Source: Colletotrichum lupini
Taxonomy: Eukaryota; Ascomycota; Sordariomycetes; Glomerellales; Glomerellaceae
DNA length: 64,000 nucleotides
NCBI RefSeq assembly: GCF_023278565.1
Contig: NC_064682.1
Span: 2,232,001 to 2,296,000, forward strand
Reading direction: 5' to 3'
A program made the translations under genes and the position numbers. Below, piece after piece: positions 1 through 11,944 of the stretch. The first letter of the stretch is position 1. Each line of letters opens with the position of its first letter. The notes beneath the pieces were generated by a model. It was not told the origin of the DNA. It made no database searches and worked only from the letters and a program-made list of their open reading frames with translations.

Positions 1-1277
1 TTTATAGTATTTATATTATTACCTAATTAAATTTTATATTATTAAAAAGTACTTTATTAATTCTTAAATATACTTACGTTAATTATAATAGTTATAGTAT
101 TAAGCTAACTAAGGGTACCTAGCTTAAAAAAAGTAGACTTATTAATAAGTATTTTTAACTTACTAATTACTAACTATATACTAAGAAATTCTTATTAAAA
201 TAATATTTTAACTAGCTAACTTCTTAATTAGTTATTTAACTAGCTATTTAAATAATAATTTATATATTGATAAGTTTATTTAATAAAGTTATTTAGTAAA
301 TCTATTTAGTTTAAATAAAGAGTAGCTTTAGGTAATATTAAAAGTAATAAGAATAAAAAAAATCTTTATAAACTTTAAAAAATAATAAATATTAGCCTAT
401 TTAGCCCTTTTTTAAAAAACCTCTACGTTATTATTAAAGTTTAGAACCTTTATAATTAAAAAAGGCTACTTTTAACTATTATAGCCGATTATTATAATTA
501 ACTATTATAACTAATTTCTATTATTAACCTTTTTAATTAGTATTATTATATAAATATATTACTTAGCTTATTATTAATAAGTAGTTAAAAAGGGTAGCTT
601 ACTTATCCTAAATTATATAGTAGTTTTCGTATTAAAATTATTATATTACGTTAAGCGCGTACTTAGGGTATATTACGTATATTATATAGTTAAAAAATAT
701 ACCGTATTATATAATTTCTTTTAAAGCGTAATCCCGTTAAAATTAATCTTTTATACTTATAAAGTTAGAAAAAAACTACTATATAAGAGTTAATAAATTT
801 AATATTATAAAATAGAATAAATATAAAGCTTAAGGCTAAATTATTTAATATACCTTTTAATATAATTAGTTTAATAAGCCTAGGCCTATATAAAGCGCTA
901 GTATTTAATAATATAAGTTTTATAAATATGGTTATAAATAATAAATTATTACTAAGGCTTAAGAAAAGAATAAGTAGTTATTATATTACTATTTAAACCA
1001 TTAGTATAATTAATATAATTATAGCCCTAGCTTTAAAGCCTCTATATACCCTTTATATTATAAATTTACTAAAGTAATTAAAAATATTATTAAAACTATA
1101 AGCTAACGAGTAAGGATTTAGACTCGTAATATACGTATTATTATTTAAAAATAGTTTTAAAATCTTTATTTACTTAGTAAAATATTTATAACGCTAAGGC
1201 TTATATAAATTAAGAAAAACTAGCTAAATAATTATTAATTATAATATTAATTAACTATTAATAATAATAATATAATA

Positions 1278-1314
<37 letters not shown>

Positions 1315-3250
1315 TATTATAATAATAAATATATATATTATTATATAATATTCATATTTAATTATAAATAACTAGTAAATTATATTAAATATATAATTAT
1401 ATAATAAGCTTATAATTTATTAAAATAAGTTAATAATTTATTATTTTATTATTTATTAATTAATTTATATTTATAAATATTATAAAAATTAAAAAGATAG
1501 AAATATTTAAAAAGTATTTAAGATATATTAAGGAAATATTTAAAACATATCAAGGAAATATTTAGGAAATTTTTTAAAAACTTTTTAGAAATTTTTAAGA
1601 AATTCTTAAGAAACTTTTAGGAAATTTTTAAGAAACTTTTAGGAAATTTTTAGGAAATATTTATGAGTAATATATTATCTACTTAGTATTTATAGCCTTG
1701 GCTTCTATTTATATATTTATTATAAATATTTATTTATAATACTACGGTATTTTTAATTTATATAGTATTACTTTAAAAAAGTAAGTAAAATACTTCTATT
1801 TTAATAAACTTTTTACTTATAGACTTCTTTAGATTAATTATTCCCTATTATCCTTTAACCCTTAATTATACTTTTTACTTATTTATATTCTTAATAAAGA
1901 TCTAAGTAAAAGTAGCGGGGTTTATTTAGGAATCCGTTTTATTATTATTAAAATTATTAGCGGGGGTAAGCTAAACTAGCTTATCCTTAACTACTTTATT
2001 ATTTTAGCTTATTCGCTTAGAGGTTTTAAAGATTTTTAAAAATAATTAATATTAGGTATAATAATATATAAGTATTAATAAAATAACGTATTAAAAATAT
2101 CCTTATTTAATATAAGTTTAAAATAACGGTATTTATAAAATACTAAGTAAGTTAGCTCGTATATATTAAAGGGAGGGTAGGTTATAAAATTTAATTAAGA
2201 GGAGCGTTAATTAAAGAATAAGTTATATTTATTATAACTAATAACGTCCTACGATTTATAAACCTTATAGCTCTCCTTAGGGCCGAGCTTAACGTTTATT
2301 TTTATTTAAGTAACGTTTTATTAAAAATAGTTAGTTTTATAAATTAGAAATATTTTAAAAATATTTCTATTTATAATACTATCCTTTTTAAAAGGAATAG
2401 TAAATAATACTTTATTATTTATAATAGTCTTAGGCTTTTAGGGAGTATCTAGGGGCATATCCTAACCCTTTATAAATAATATTATTCTAACGTAATATTT
2501 TATAAAAAACTATTAATAAAGCTAAAAATATTAATATAAAATAGGAAATAACTTATAAGTAACCTCGAGGTTAATAATAGTAGAGAGGGATCCTTTATAG
2601 AAAATTACGGAGTTAATATAATAACCCTCTTTAAAGTACTTTTTAAGTATATTAAAAAACGATTAATAATAGCTATTAAAATAAAAGCTATTAGCCTCTA
2701 AGTAACGGTAAGAAATGTCTTTTAATAATAGGATTACTTAACCTTATTATTATAAAAATAAGTAAATAAATTGCGTATTTAATTATAATAATAAAAATAA
2801 AACTTACGCCGTTAATTTCGAATATAAGGAGATTTTTAGGCCGGCCCCTTTTATTATTAATATAAGATTTAAAACTATTATTATTATAATAGCGAGAAAG
2901 TATTATAGAATTAATTTAGAAATATTTCTAATTAATTATTAATAAATTTCGAGTATAATAATAAGTTTTATAATAAAATTCTTTAGTAAAAGTCGTAATA
3001 AAGGGTAGAAGTTTAAAAAAAGGGATATAAAAGTTTAAAAAAGGGACGTAACTTAACTAAGGTAAAAAAAAGGTATAAGTCGGAATTATTTTTTATAAAG
3101 CGGACCTTAATTAAGTAGTAGTACCTTAATTAGCTATAATTTATTTCTAAAATATTTCTAACCCGAGTACCCTAAAAAAAAAAAAAAAACGAAGTCTAAT
3201 TAGTTAAATTTAGCCGGGATTTATTAATATCTAAGTACTTATTATTATGC
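1..3250. repeat. RIP-degraded AT-rich repeat, unclassified
   Basis: Extremely AT-rich DNA in which CA and TG dinucleotides are almost absent and TA is abundant. This is the signature of repeat-induced point mutation in ascomycetes. Every reading frame is full of stops and no long open frame survives. I could not match any translated stretch to a transposase, reverse transcriptase or integrase with confidence. Composition returns to normal around 3240-3290, just after an A-run near 3176-3189. A TA-dinucleotide run lies near 1282-1310. The left boundary is outside the window, so the size of the original element is unknown. Confidence 0.85.
1505..1668. repeat. degenerate tandem repeat within RIP block
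   Basis: Imperfect head-to-tail copies of a roughly 20-bp A/T-rich unit (core AGGAAATTTTTAAGAAACTT and variants such as AAGGAAATATTTA) run through this stretch. It stands out from the surrounding RIP-mutated DNA by its regular purine/pyrimidine alternation. It could be a remnant of a transposon terminal or internal repeat. No function can be assigned. Confidence 0.55.
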
Positions 3251-3778
3251 ACGGGACTCTTACCTCAACTAGGGGGGGTTATTATTAGTTTATGTGTAGA
3301 CTCTAAGACAGTGGAGGTACCTAAGGTAGGTAGGCGCCTCCTACGGAGTACCTGGGTAGCTACCTGCTAGCTACTTGCTACGAGCTTTAATTCGCGAAAC
3401 GCAACCTTGGGGGAGGAGCTTTTGCCAGGCGTGTCAGGGACGGAAACAATAGATGGAAGGTTCCCACTTCCATTAAATAACTTCCACAGTGACCAATGGC
3501 AAGCTGTCGGGACCATTCACAATGCTCAGCCAATCATTCTGATCGCAAAAGCACTGACGCGAACTACATATCACGTGATCCAGAAATAACCAGTCCGAGG
3601 GCCCGACGACTTGCGGATTGCTTCCATCAATTGGTCAGTCAATTCAAGGAAGCCGGAATCCAACGACGTCTCCCGTAGACACCGAAGACTACAAGCTGTG
3701 TCTCTTGTCGGCCTTGCGACCTCTCGATACATACAAACCGACGAATAACGACGCTCAGCCGAACGGCTATCCGCTACC
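3251..3778. other. intergenic, upstream of NDUFA1-like gene
   Basis: Transition from RIP DNA to normal composition. From about 3310 to 3385 it holds several copies of a TACCT/AGGTA word (GAGGTACC, AAGGTAGGTAGG, GAGTACCTGG, GCTACCTGC). The same word recurs near 6690-6710 and 14380-14440. The rest should hold the promoter and 5' UTR of the gene starting at 3779. No convincing coding sequence was seen. Confidence 0.5.
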
Positions 3779-4299
3779 ATGCCCGTTCCTTTCGAAACCC
3801 TGATTCCCTATGGAATCATGATTGCTGTAAGAGCTACCTTGTGATTGCCATTGTGCCGGCGCAAGACGACTCCAACCTCCACGATGGAAATTAACGTCGT
3901 ATTAGATGTTCGGTATCACCGGTACCGGACTGCACGTCATCAAGGGCATTCAGAACGGCGGAAAGAAGCCCCGTTGGGGCTTGGATCAGTGGGATAGGGT
4001 AAGTATTCGTGAACTGGCACTCCTTCGATATTCACGTCGCTAACCTCGCTTCCTTACAGCAAAGTACGTGTCCAACCGACAGGAAACATATCCTACTGTT
4101 CGATCGAAAGCTAACCTGAAGGTATAACAGTGATGGACCGGGATCGCAGACTCACGGGCGATCTGCGGGGACAGATTGCCAACCACGAAGCGCCTCCGGG
4201 CTTCGAACTGAACCACCCCTGGAGAGTATGTATTTGCTTGCGACAGATGGCTGAACATTGGCTAATCATAACGTGCAGTTGGAGAAGCGTATGACATAG
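3779..4299 (+). CDS. NDUFA1: NADH:ubiquinone oxidoreductase MWFE/NDUFA1-like subunit
   Basis: Small single-span membrane subunit of mitochondrial complex I. Predicted exons are 3779-3826, 3906-3998, 4060-4063, 4131-4225 and 4279-4299, giving 86 aa, the expected size of fungal NDUFA1 homologs. The N-terminus MPVPFETLIPYG is followed by a hydrophobic segment (FGITGTGL), then the conserved QNGGKK, DQWDRQMMDRDRRLTG and LNHPWRLEKR stretches. The third exon is only 4 nt (CAAA). It is required because joining exon 2 directly to exon 4 gives an immediate stop, whereas inserting CAAA restores the expected QMMDRD. All introns start GT and end AG, with CTAAC-like branch sites at about 4111 and 4261. The gene is convergent with CTU1, whose stop lies 250 bp away. 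The family assignment is from recalled family features, not a search. Confidence 0.9.
4060..4063 (+). other. NDUFA1: 4-nt microexon of the NDUFA1-like gene
   Basis: The tetranucleotide CAAA lies between a good 3' splice site (CTTCCTTACAG) and a strong 5' splice site (GTACGT). It supplies a Gln codon and the first base of a Met codon. Without it the frame after 3998 reads a stop at 4131. Flanking introns are 3999-4059 (61 nt) and 4064-4130 (67 nt). Confidence 0.85.
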
Positions 4300-4549
4300 A
4301 GGATGAGGTTCAACTAGAAACATGTATGCTACTTTGTCTGGAAACCATGGGGGTTTCCACTATTCATCACCCACTTCAGCCACCCAATGAAACTTTTATT
4401 TCCTGTTCAATCTCAGAACTACTGCCGCAGTCTATGCGATTGTTGACTTGATCGTGCCGGTTACGTCGAGTGGAGAGGTGGGAGGCGGGCCACAGACAAA
4501 CATTGTAAATGTCTGCTAGTTCTGGCTTGGGATGAGGATCTTATTATCT

Positions 4550-5761
4550 CTATAAGCTAATCTGCGCCTTGTTTTTGTTCAGCCCATCCACCAACAGACA
4601 GGCTTGACAGATGGCTTGACTAGACATGTAGCCGCATCTTTCACACTTGCCCAATGTCTGTAATGGAGCACTCGGAGTTGCCTGTGCTTGGCCATGTCTC
4701 GGTCTGGGCGTCTCAGACGAATTCTGAATCTTCTTTCCAATCTTTGGCGAAGGTGAAGGAGCAGTCGTGAAGTCTGTCTCCTGAGATTTGGTCAGATTTG
4801 TCTGGCTCAAGCTTGCATCCAGTTGAGCAATTTCGGTTGCAAGGCCTTTGCTTTGCTGCGAGCCGCAGCCAGCAATGAAGTCATCCTCAGCGACACGGGG
4901 AGTGCTTTTGCCGGCGCAAGAGCTGCCTGATGCTCCTGCAACCAGCCGAGCCATATCCTCACCGCTGCGGACTATATCCAAAATAGCACTTGGCCGCACC
5001 CGCTCGAGGTTCTTGATCAGGGTGCGAGCAGTTCCACGGAAAGCTTCGGGGCTGTAGATGCATTCGGTACTGAAGTAGTCGAGCTTCTTATGATGAGCAT
5101 ATAGCACAATTTCCTTCTCGTAAGAATACTTGAGGGGCTTGCTGCGCTTGACATCGCTAGTGTCGTCGCCAGTGACGATACTTGTGCTGCGACCTAGCCG
5201 TGGCAAATCTCCTCTCAAGAGGTTCATAAGGATGGTTTCAGCCACATCATCTGCGTTGTGGCCGGTGACAACATGTTTAATGTTCAAAATCTTGGCGCCT
5301 CGGTCCAGTGCCTGTCGGCGGAATACACCACAATATGTGCAGTTGCCCTTCTTTCCAATCACTTCGACAACCTGGTCCATCGTCCAGCCGTACAGCTCGT
5401 CGTACCCCACTATAGTAAGGGGCATGTCGTATTGCACGGCATTTCTCTTGACGGTTTCGAGCGAATCATCTCTATAACCCTTGATGCCCTCATCGATGCT
5501 GAGGAGTACAAGGTTCAAGCCGTAGTCATACCTGTCGTTGAGGGTTTTGAGAACACTTGCCAAAACGGTGGAGTCTTTGCCACCCGAAGCCCCGATAGCT
5601 ACCTGTTCTCCCCGAGAAAACAGTGCGGAAGAGACAATAGTGTGATGTACTTCTTCCTCAAACACTGAGATAAAACAAGCCTTGCAAAGTTTCTGGTGGT
5701 TCTTGGGCCGCTTCACGAGAGCGCGTTCGGTCTTGCACTTTGCGCATAGTACCGGTGCCAT
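4550..5761 (-). CDS. NCS6: cytoplasmic tRNA 2-thiolation protein CTU1/NCS6
   Basis: ATP-pyrophosphatase that, with CTU2/NCS2, thiolates wobble U34 of tRNA-Lys, -Glu and -Gln in the cytosol using sulfur relayed by URM1. Single exon, 403 aa. N-terminal zinc site CAKC (6-9) and CKAC (26-29). PP-loop SGGKDST at 59-65. Cys motif CTYC at 141-144 in the TtcA/CTU1 core. C-terminal paired CxxC (CERC, CQAC) near the end, as in eukaryotic CTU1. Between core and tail lies a Ser/Thr/Pro-rich linker of about 80 residues. The ATG at 5761 was chosen because family homology begins there (MAPVLCAKC) and it sits in ATCAAAATGG. The open frame continues upstream to 5998 with sequence that has no family character. 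Divergent from the eL8 gene. Confidence 0.95.
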   Translation of the reverse strand: MAPVLCAKCKTERALVKRPKNHQKLCKACFISVFEEEVHHTIVSSALFSRGEQVAIGASGGKDSTVLASVLKTLNDRYDYGLNLVLLSIDEGIKGYRDDSLETVKRNAVQYDMPLTIVGYDELYGWTMDQVVEVIGKKGNCTYCGVFRRQALDRGAKILNIKHVVTGHNADDVAETILMNLLRGDLPRLGRSTSIVTGDDTSDVKRSKPLKYSYEKEIVLYAHHKKLDYFSTECIYSPEAFRGTARTLIKNLERVRPSAILDIVRSGEDMARLVAGASGSSCAGKSTPRVAEDDFIAGCGSQQSKGLATEIAQLDASLSQTNLTKSQETDFTTAPSPSPKIGKKIQNSSETPRPRHGQAQATPSAPLQTLGKCERCGYMSSQAICQACLLVDGLNKNKAQISL

Positions 5762-6983
5762 TTTGATTGTTGCACCACGAGGAAGGAATAAGTAGGTCCC
5801 CAGCGATACGAGAGGCGTCCCAGAGAAATAGTGTCGTGTCGGCGGCAGAGGTTTAGCGCCACTTCGCGCTGGAGAAACCGTCGCCTCAGTTGAATCGACG
5901 AACTTCGAAATTGACACCCCGCGGTGGATCGGACAGGATAAAATTAAGCTGAACCGGAAAGTCGAGAACGCAGTGAACGTGGGCTTGTGTTTCTCCACGT
6001 AACATGTATTCCGGGGGAAGAGTGGTCTAGGGGGTCGGATCAGAAAAGGAATTTGTTGTTGCTAGATCGAAGTTAAGGAAAATTTAAGAATAGCATGTGT
6101 CGCCGTGTCGCTTTGATGACCTTGGAGTCATCATCGTCGGTGCAATAGGTACGTACCGCAACGCGGAATTCCGTGCCTGGATCTTCCATCACTTAGTGGG
6201 CAAGATACCTACCACACGGGTACTGTCATTTAGTGCAGAAATGGGACGGGAATTTCTCTGTGAAATACTCCTCGTTCGCTTTGCCATGCATTACAATCGT
6301 CTGCTCCAGCAACTTTGCATCCCTCCTGAGTGAACCAGGAATAAAAAAGACTGTCAGCCTGGGTTTTATGAGGAAACAAGAGACGAGGATCTTATTCGTA
6401 TTGATACTGCTGTCTCCATTTTGCATTGCCTGCTAGCTTGCACGCTTGAGCTGCCAAACGGGTAATTACCTATGCCAGCAGAAGATTGATTCAGGATGGG
6501 CGTAAATACTTGTCGTGGGTACTTTAAGAGTCGGTCCAATCGTGGTGAACAAGACGACCAACAATCAGGTGCTCGGGTCTCTGTGAACTATTTTGTCTGG
6601 CGCAAAAGTGACATTCCATCATCCCTCGTAGTGGGGTCGACTACCCTGTCGTCACTGTTAAGGCTGTTCCGCGCACTCCTTTGTTAAAGTACCTACTCCG
6701 TACCTACCTAACTTCAAGCCTTCAGGTCACTTATCGTCGGAAAGCGATCATCACGTGGAGATAAGACTAGCGATGCGGGTTCCCCACCTGCAGTACGGTG
6801 CAGATAGGTACGCGACCATGTTGTAAATGTTCTTATCGGGTACCCACCCTATCTTGCCCTAATCCAAATTTTTCGCGCCCACACCAACAACGTCTTATCC
6901 TCGTCTCCCGAAACTTGTGTTTCTACATATTGACCTTCTCTTCATCCATCCCCGCCAAAGGCAGTATCACGACAACCGACAAA
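5762..6983. other. divergent intergenic region CTU1 / eL8
   Basis: About 1.2 kb between two divergent genes, presumably carrying both promoters and 5' UTRs. A pyrimidine-rich tract directly precedes the eL8 start (about 6885-6955), typical of fungal ribosomal protein promoters. TACCTACTCCGTACC-type words occur near 6690-6710. Short ORFs here look random. No additional gene was recognised. Confidence 0.5.
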
Positions 6984-8160
6984 ATGGTGAGTACAAATTG
7001 AACGAAGACGACTTCATCTGCCCTCGAGGCCAATCTCCATCCAGTTTCGCTGCTATGCGAACTGCGATTTTCCGTCTCGGTCGTCGGTCCTTAGCTAGCT
7101 TGCTTGCGGGGACGGGCCGTTGATGATGATTTGGCTGGAAAGGATGGTGAAGTGTTGGATTCACTTCCAATGCTCCTCCGTCCTTCTCCTTAGAGTTAAA
7201 GGAAGACACAAGTTGATTTGAACAATTCACTGATGTCTTGCTTTCTCAATGATAGCCTCCCAAGTCCGGTAAGAAGGTGGCTCCCGCCCCTTTCCCTCAG
7301 GGAAAGGCTGGCTCCAAGAAGGCTCCTAAGGTCAGTACATATTCTCTCCATGATTGCGCGCGCAGTCCCATAGATGGCTGACAATGATCGCAGAACCCTC
7401 TCATCGAGCGCAAGCCCCGCAACTTCGGCATCGGCCAGGACATCCAGCCCCGTCGCAACTTGGCCCGCATGGTCAAGTGGCCCGAGTATGTCCGTCTTCA
7501 GCGCCAGAAGAAGATCTTGAACATGCGCCTCAAGGTCCCCCCTGCGATCGCCCAGTTCCAGCACGTCCTCGACCGCAACACTGCCGCCCAGGCTTTCAAG
7601 CTCCTCAACAAGTACCGCCCTGAGACCAAGGCCGAGAAGAAGGAGCGTCTCGTCAAGGAGGCCACCGCCGTCAAGGACGGCAAGAAGAAGGAGGACGTCT
7701 CCAAGAAGCCCTACACTGTCAAGTACGGTCTCAACCACGTTGTTGGCCTGATCGAGAACAAGAAGGCTTCCCTCGTCCTCATCCCCAACGATGTTGATCC
7801 CATTGAGTTGGTTATCTTCCTCCCCGCCCTCTGCCGCAAGATGGGTGTCCCCTTCGCCATCATCAAGGGCAAGGCCCGCCTCGGAACCGTCGTCCACAAG
7901 AAGGTATGTCTATTCGGTTGTCACAGATGTTGTTGTTGCGGCTTACTGACTGATCATAGACTGCCGCTGTCCTCGCTTTCACCGAGGTCCGCTCCGAGGA
8001 CAAGAGCGAGCTCTCCAAGCTTGTTTCCGCCATCAAGGACGGATACTTGGAGAAGACTGACAGCGCTCGCAAGCAGTGGGGTGGTGGTATCATGGGTGCT
8101 AAGGCCCAGAAGCGCACCGAGAAGAAGCAGAAGGCTCTTGACAACGCCATCAAGGTCTAA
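6984..8160 (+). CDS. RPL8: 60S ribosomal protein eL8 (L7Ae family)
   Basis: Structural protein of the large ribosomal subunit. Exons 6984-6986, 7256-7330, 7394-7903 and 7960-8160 give 262 aa. The first coding exon is only the start codon ATG, followed at once by a GTGAGT donor and a 269-nt intron, a layout common in ribosomal protein genes. The N-terminus reads [19 protein letters not shown]. The L7Ae core is visible as [20 protein letters not shown], followed by [13 protein letters not shown] and KARLG. The C-terminus is basic and ends AIKV. All joins keep frame, and codon use is strongly C-ended, as expected for a highly expressed gene. Divergent from CTU1. The family call is very secure. 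Confidence 0.97.
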
Positions 8161-11100
8161 GATGGAACAATACCCGGACTACTTTAGTGTATTAGGAGAC
8201 TAGGCCACTGGAGGCTATCGGATCATAAAAATTTGGCATGGCGTCGGGATTATTCTATTGGGTTTCAAGTTCATGCTTTGCTCTCATGACATGGTGACCT
8301 CCCGACCCTTTTACTCCCAATCCGACATGTCGCTTTCTTCAATCCTGCACAATTCTCAGCAATGATGTGAAACTTGACAGTTCGTGGGTTGTAAAGATAC
8401 CGGTGGCTAAGTCTTTTTGCAAATAACTCAAGCCCATTACTGTAAGGAAATTAAAGACTACTGAAGCCCTTCCTGTGGATTGTGGAGTTGTCAAGTCTTA
8501 TCTGATGGCAGTCTGCCATGGGCTCACGGCGCAGTCATACAAAGGCCAAGTCAACCCATTATTATGACGGACGGGTATGTCCGTCCATGGATGCCGTAGT
8601 CATACTCTGTATTTACCGAAGGCCTTTCTCTCAAAAGTCTTGGCAAGTCGCATATGGCGAGATGCGACAGCGTGAGATACTACAGGACCACTCTGTAGAA
8701 CGAGTGTACATAGTAATTAACAAACAACCAGCTATAGTCGGCTGTGGGGTTGATCGACGACAGGGGTCCCACAACTTGATGAGAAACCCAGAGAGAGGCG
8801 CAAGGGTCCAAGTGCGGTAGTGCTCCAGATCGACCATCGAAATACCGTACGATGATGCAAAAATTTGGGTTCCTCAACAGAGTGCCAAGAACCAAGTCTG
8901 AGAACATGCTCTCATTATAGCTGCGGTATGGTAACCTGAGGGCCTCTGCACGCGTGCAACGCTGAAGAGCTGCTGCACGCCAAGCCGGTAAACCTTGTGG
9001 TGCATTGCGCGTTTTGTATTCTGGGCTGAGCAATCTTCCCAGATTGGTAAATACAGACAGCCCTGTTTCTCGCTGGCTCTTTCTTCCTTCACGTCCGCAA
9101 CTATCCTCATCCCGCCCGCTTGTCGAATGTTCGTGGAAGACGGCGCATTCCATGATTGTCGGGCGACCTGGACCGGATGCAGACCCGGGGCCAGCTTTAC
9201 ATTTGTTGTGTGCTTTGCCGTCTCAGGCCCCGAAGCTGCAGGTATTGTAGGAATGGCCCCGGCCCGGGTTATCTATGGGAGAGGCCCCCTCCCCCCTTTT
9301 TTTGTTCTTCCCTCAGACTCCAAAGTCGCCGTGGCCGCGATATCGAAAACGTTCTGAATTTCTTGGCATTCGTGTACCCATATGCTTCCACTTCGGGCAC
9401 AGAGATGTCCCTGTCCATCCAAAGAGCACGACTGCGAGTGCGACCCGAGCTCTGGACGTGCTCAGCCTATTTACAACTCTGCGTAGGTCAGGTTGACTTT
9501 TGTCTCTTCATACGACCGGGCCATTGCCCCGGCGGCTTATAATCTGTGTGGGGTGTAAAAAAAAGGTAAGCCTACCTATGAAGAGGAGAGGGAAACATGA
9601 GGGAGTGCCCGCCCGGCACCTATCACGCTGTCACGCATACATTCAATGAGAGCTTACATTGGCTGGCTAAACTGCTTTAGGTTAGTAAGCAACCACCAAA
9701 TACCGTTCTCCTCTTCCAGAAAGCTTAGTTGCATTTCTCTTCCTCACTGGTTCTTCCTGTGAACCAAGAGTTTCCTTGTGGATTGATGAGCAACTGGTCA
9801 ACAACTTCGACTCTCGATACTCCTTCTCATTGGTAAACAGTCCTGTCTGCATTATGATTGAGATAGCGACATGAACCCAATCTGTCAGATCACCGTCGAT
9901 CACACCGTGGAGATCAGCGAGGGAAGGATTGGGATTGCGAAGGATGCCTTGCCTTTACGGCAGTGTTGTGAGGGATGACACTGACAAGCACTGTTTCACA
10001 GCCGGGAGTCGCTCTTGGTTCAACTGTTTCCCTATGGCTTCTGGTAGCCCCAAAGACAGAGAGCATGGATCATATTCCGCGCGCATTAGAGACGGAAGGT
10101 TCACTATGGTACTGCCCTTGTCTGTCAAAGGGACAGTTCAACTTGTCAGCGGCTCGGTCAGATTCTCCACGACCCAAGTGGGCTGGAACGGAGATAAGTG
10201 CCCGACCGACGGAGATGGCCGGGCCTGACTGATCATCGCACGGAGACGGTCCTTCAGCCCCCACTCGGTGGCCGGAGACAATAATACACTGCGCGCCCTC
10301 GCTAGCGTTTTCAATCGATTAGATTCAGTCCGATTCTGTTATACACAACCGTCCATTAAAGAATAGCAGCCAGGACATATGCCGTGAACACTGGCCATGC
10401 TTTCCATTGCCATGCGGACACCGCACCGCCTCAGGGTGGTGGATTAGCCGGAGGCATAGCGCAAACGTCCCAAGTCACAGGTCACAACCCCGAAATAGTG
10501 CGCATCGCAAAGACGTGACCGGGGTATGGTGTCTTCTTCCCAAGTTTCCCTCCGTCTTTCTCTCCCGTCTCCCATTTCCCCTCCCCCCCACCCTATTTCT
10601 GTCTTCTGCCGTGTGTACTTGTCCCTGGTGATGCCCGGGGTGTGGCACCGTCAATCTCTGGGGCGACTCGTCCGAAAGTCTTGGCTCTGTCTGGCTCTGT
10701 GTTTGGCTCTGTCTCCAGGTGCGGAGAGCTCTCCACCAAATGGTCACGGTCATGGTCCCGGCCAAGAGGATTGCGGGTGGTACCCGGGGGGTGTTCCGTC
10801 TGTCTGTGTCTCTCTGCTCTCGTCTCATGCATCAACTCCATGTATGGTAGCGCCCAAGTATGTATCGCCATACTACTTATAATATCCTCCATGTCTCCCC
10901 CCCCGCGTGCTCATGGCCTTACATCTTATGATATCTGCATGTAGCCTACTGCAGGATCTCGAGTCTATTTCGCTTGCCCACTACGTTGTCTGATACTACC
11001 ATTCTCTCAGCTCAGCTTGATCTTGAAGCTCATTTACATTGTCTCAACAACACCATCTCTCATTGGATCAACCATTCCCTCGGCGCTCCCTCTCCAACTC

Positions 11101-11183
11101 AACCACAAGTCTCTGCTCATCTCAACGCAAGTTTTCTGGAATAGGTTGGTTCGCCCTTCACATACCACACTTTCTCACACACA

Positions 11184-11231
<48 letters not shown>

Positions 11232-11944
11232 TACTCTCCTTCACTCAGCTCATTGGATCGTCCCTCTTTCCCCTCTATCTATTATCATCCTTGCTTCCTT
11301 CGCTGAAGGCTCGGAATCTCTTTGCATATGCCTGTTCTCGTCACGCATCACTAGCTCAATACATCTTGCTTATACTCAAGTGGCACGACCAGTCCGCGAA
11401 AACCCCAGGTTACACTACGGCATTCGGCGTTGGCCAACACCACCACCACCGTCCCCTTCGATCTCAGACTCCAAAGTCCCTCCCAACCAGCTTAACTCGC
11501 ATACCGTCGGCCGAGACAGGAAGTCACTTGTCATACATTCGATTCTGCGGCCTTGTGTTCCCACCTACGTCGACCCGGCATCCTACCTCGTAGCCAAGGA
11601 CGTTCGACAACTTTGACGTCTGTCGTGCTCTGTGTGTACAGTCAGAAATCAGCTCCTCCTTTCCAGTAGTGAACCGGCCCGGCTTCTCTACCTCGCAGCA
11701 GAAACGAGCGTCAATCAAGGGTCTCATATATCATTACTATCTCTGCAGCTGGGCAGGTCTCAGCCAGGTTGCCTGCACACAGCATCCGGACACAGGAGCA
11801 ACACGTAATACTTTCCTGCTTGCACACTAGAATCAGCTATTGCGTCCTCCCGACTATCGACCGAGTCGTAGTCGAATTCATCTAGATACCCCGCAGCGTT
11901 GCTCTTACATTGAGTCCGGCTGCGTCAGTGTACATTCGATCACA
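8161..11944. other. 3.8-kb intergenic region eL8 / carbonic anhydrase
   Basis: Begins with the eL8 3' UTR and ends with the carbonic anhydrase upstream region. The longest open frames (for example 9156-9542, 10475-10828, 11017-11616) have no recognisable domain. The last is driven by a (TC) repeat. No tRNA or conserved coding exon was seen. The stretch is long for a gene-dense fungal region and could hold a long regulated promoter, a noncoding RNA or an orphan gene I cannot recognise. Confidence 0.45.
11187..11228 (+). repeat. (TC)21 microsatellite
   Basis: An uninterrupted run of 21 TC dinucleotides, preceded by a short CACACACA run (about 11176-11185). It lies about 720 bp upstream of the carbonic anhydrase start, in a generally pyrimidine-rich leader region (11030-11300). 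On the sense strand such tracts are common in fungal promoters and 5' UTRs. A transcript-level role is only inference. Confidence 0.95.

Noticed and set aside
5762..5998. 79-codon upstream extension of CTU1
   Set aside because: The frame is open but has no family similarity. The family N-terminus (MAPVLCAKC) begins at the ATG at 5761.
7196..7897. 233-codon minus-strand frame
   Set aside because: Antisense shadow of the eL8 coding exon; composition follows the C-rich third positions of the sense gene.
11017..11616. 199-codon plus-strand frame
   Set aside because: Driven by the (TC)21 repeat (LSLSLS translation), with no domain and an overlapping alternative frame of similar length.
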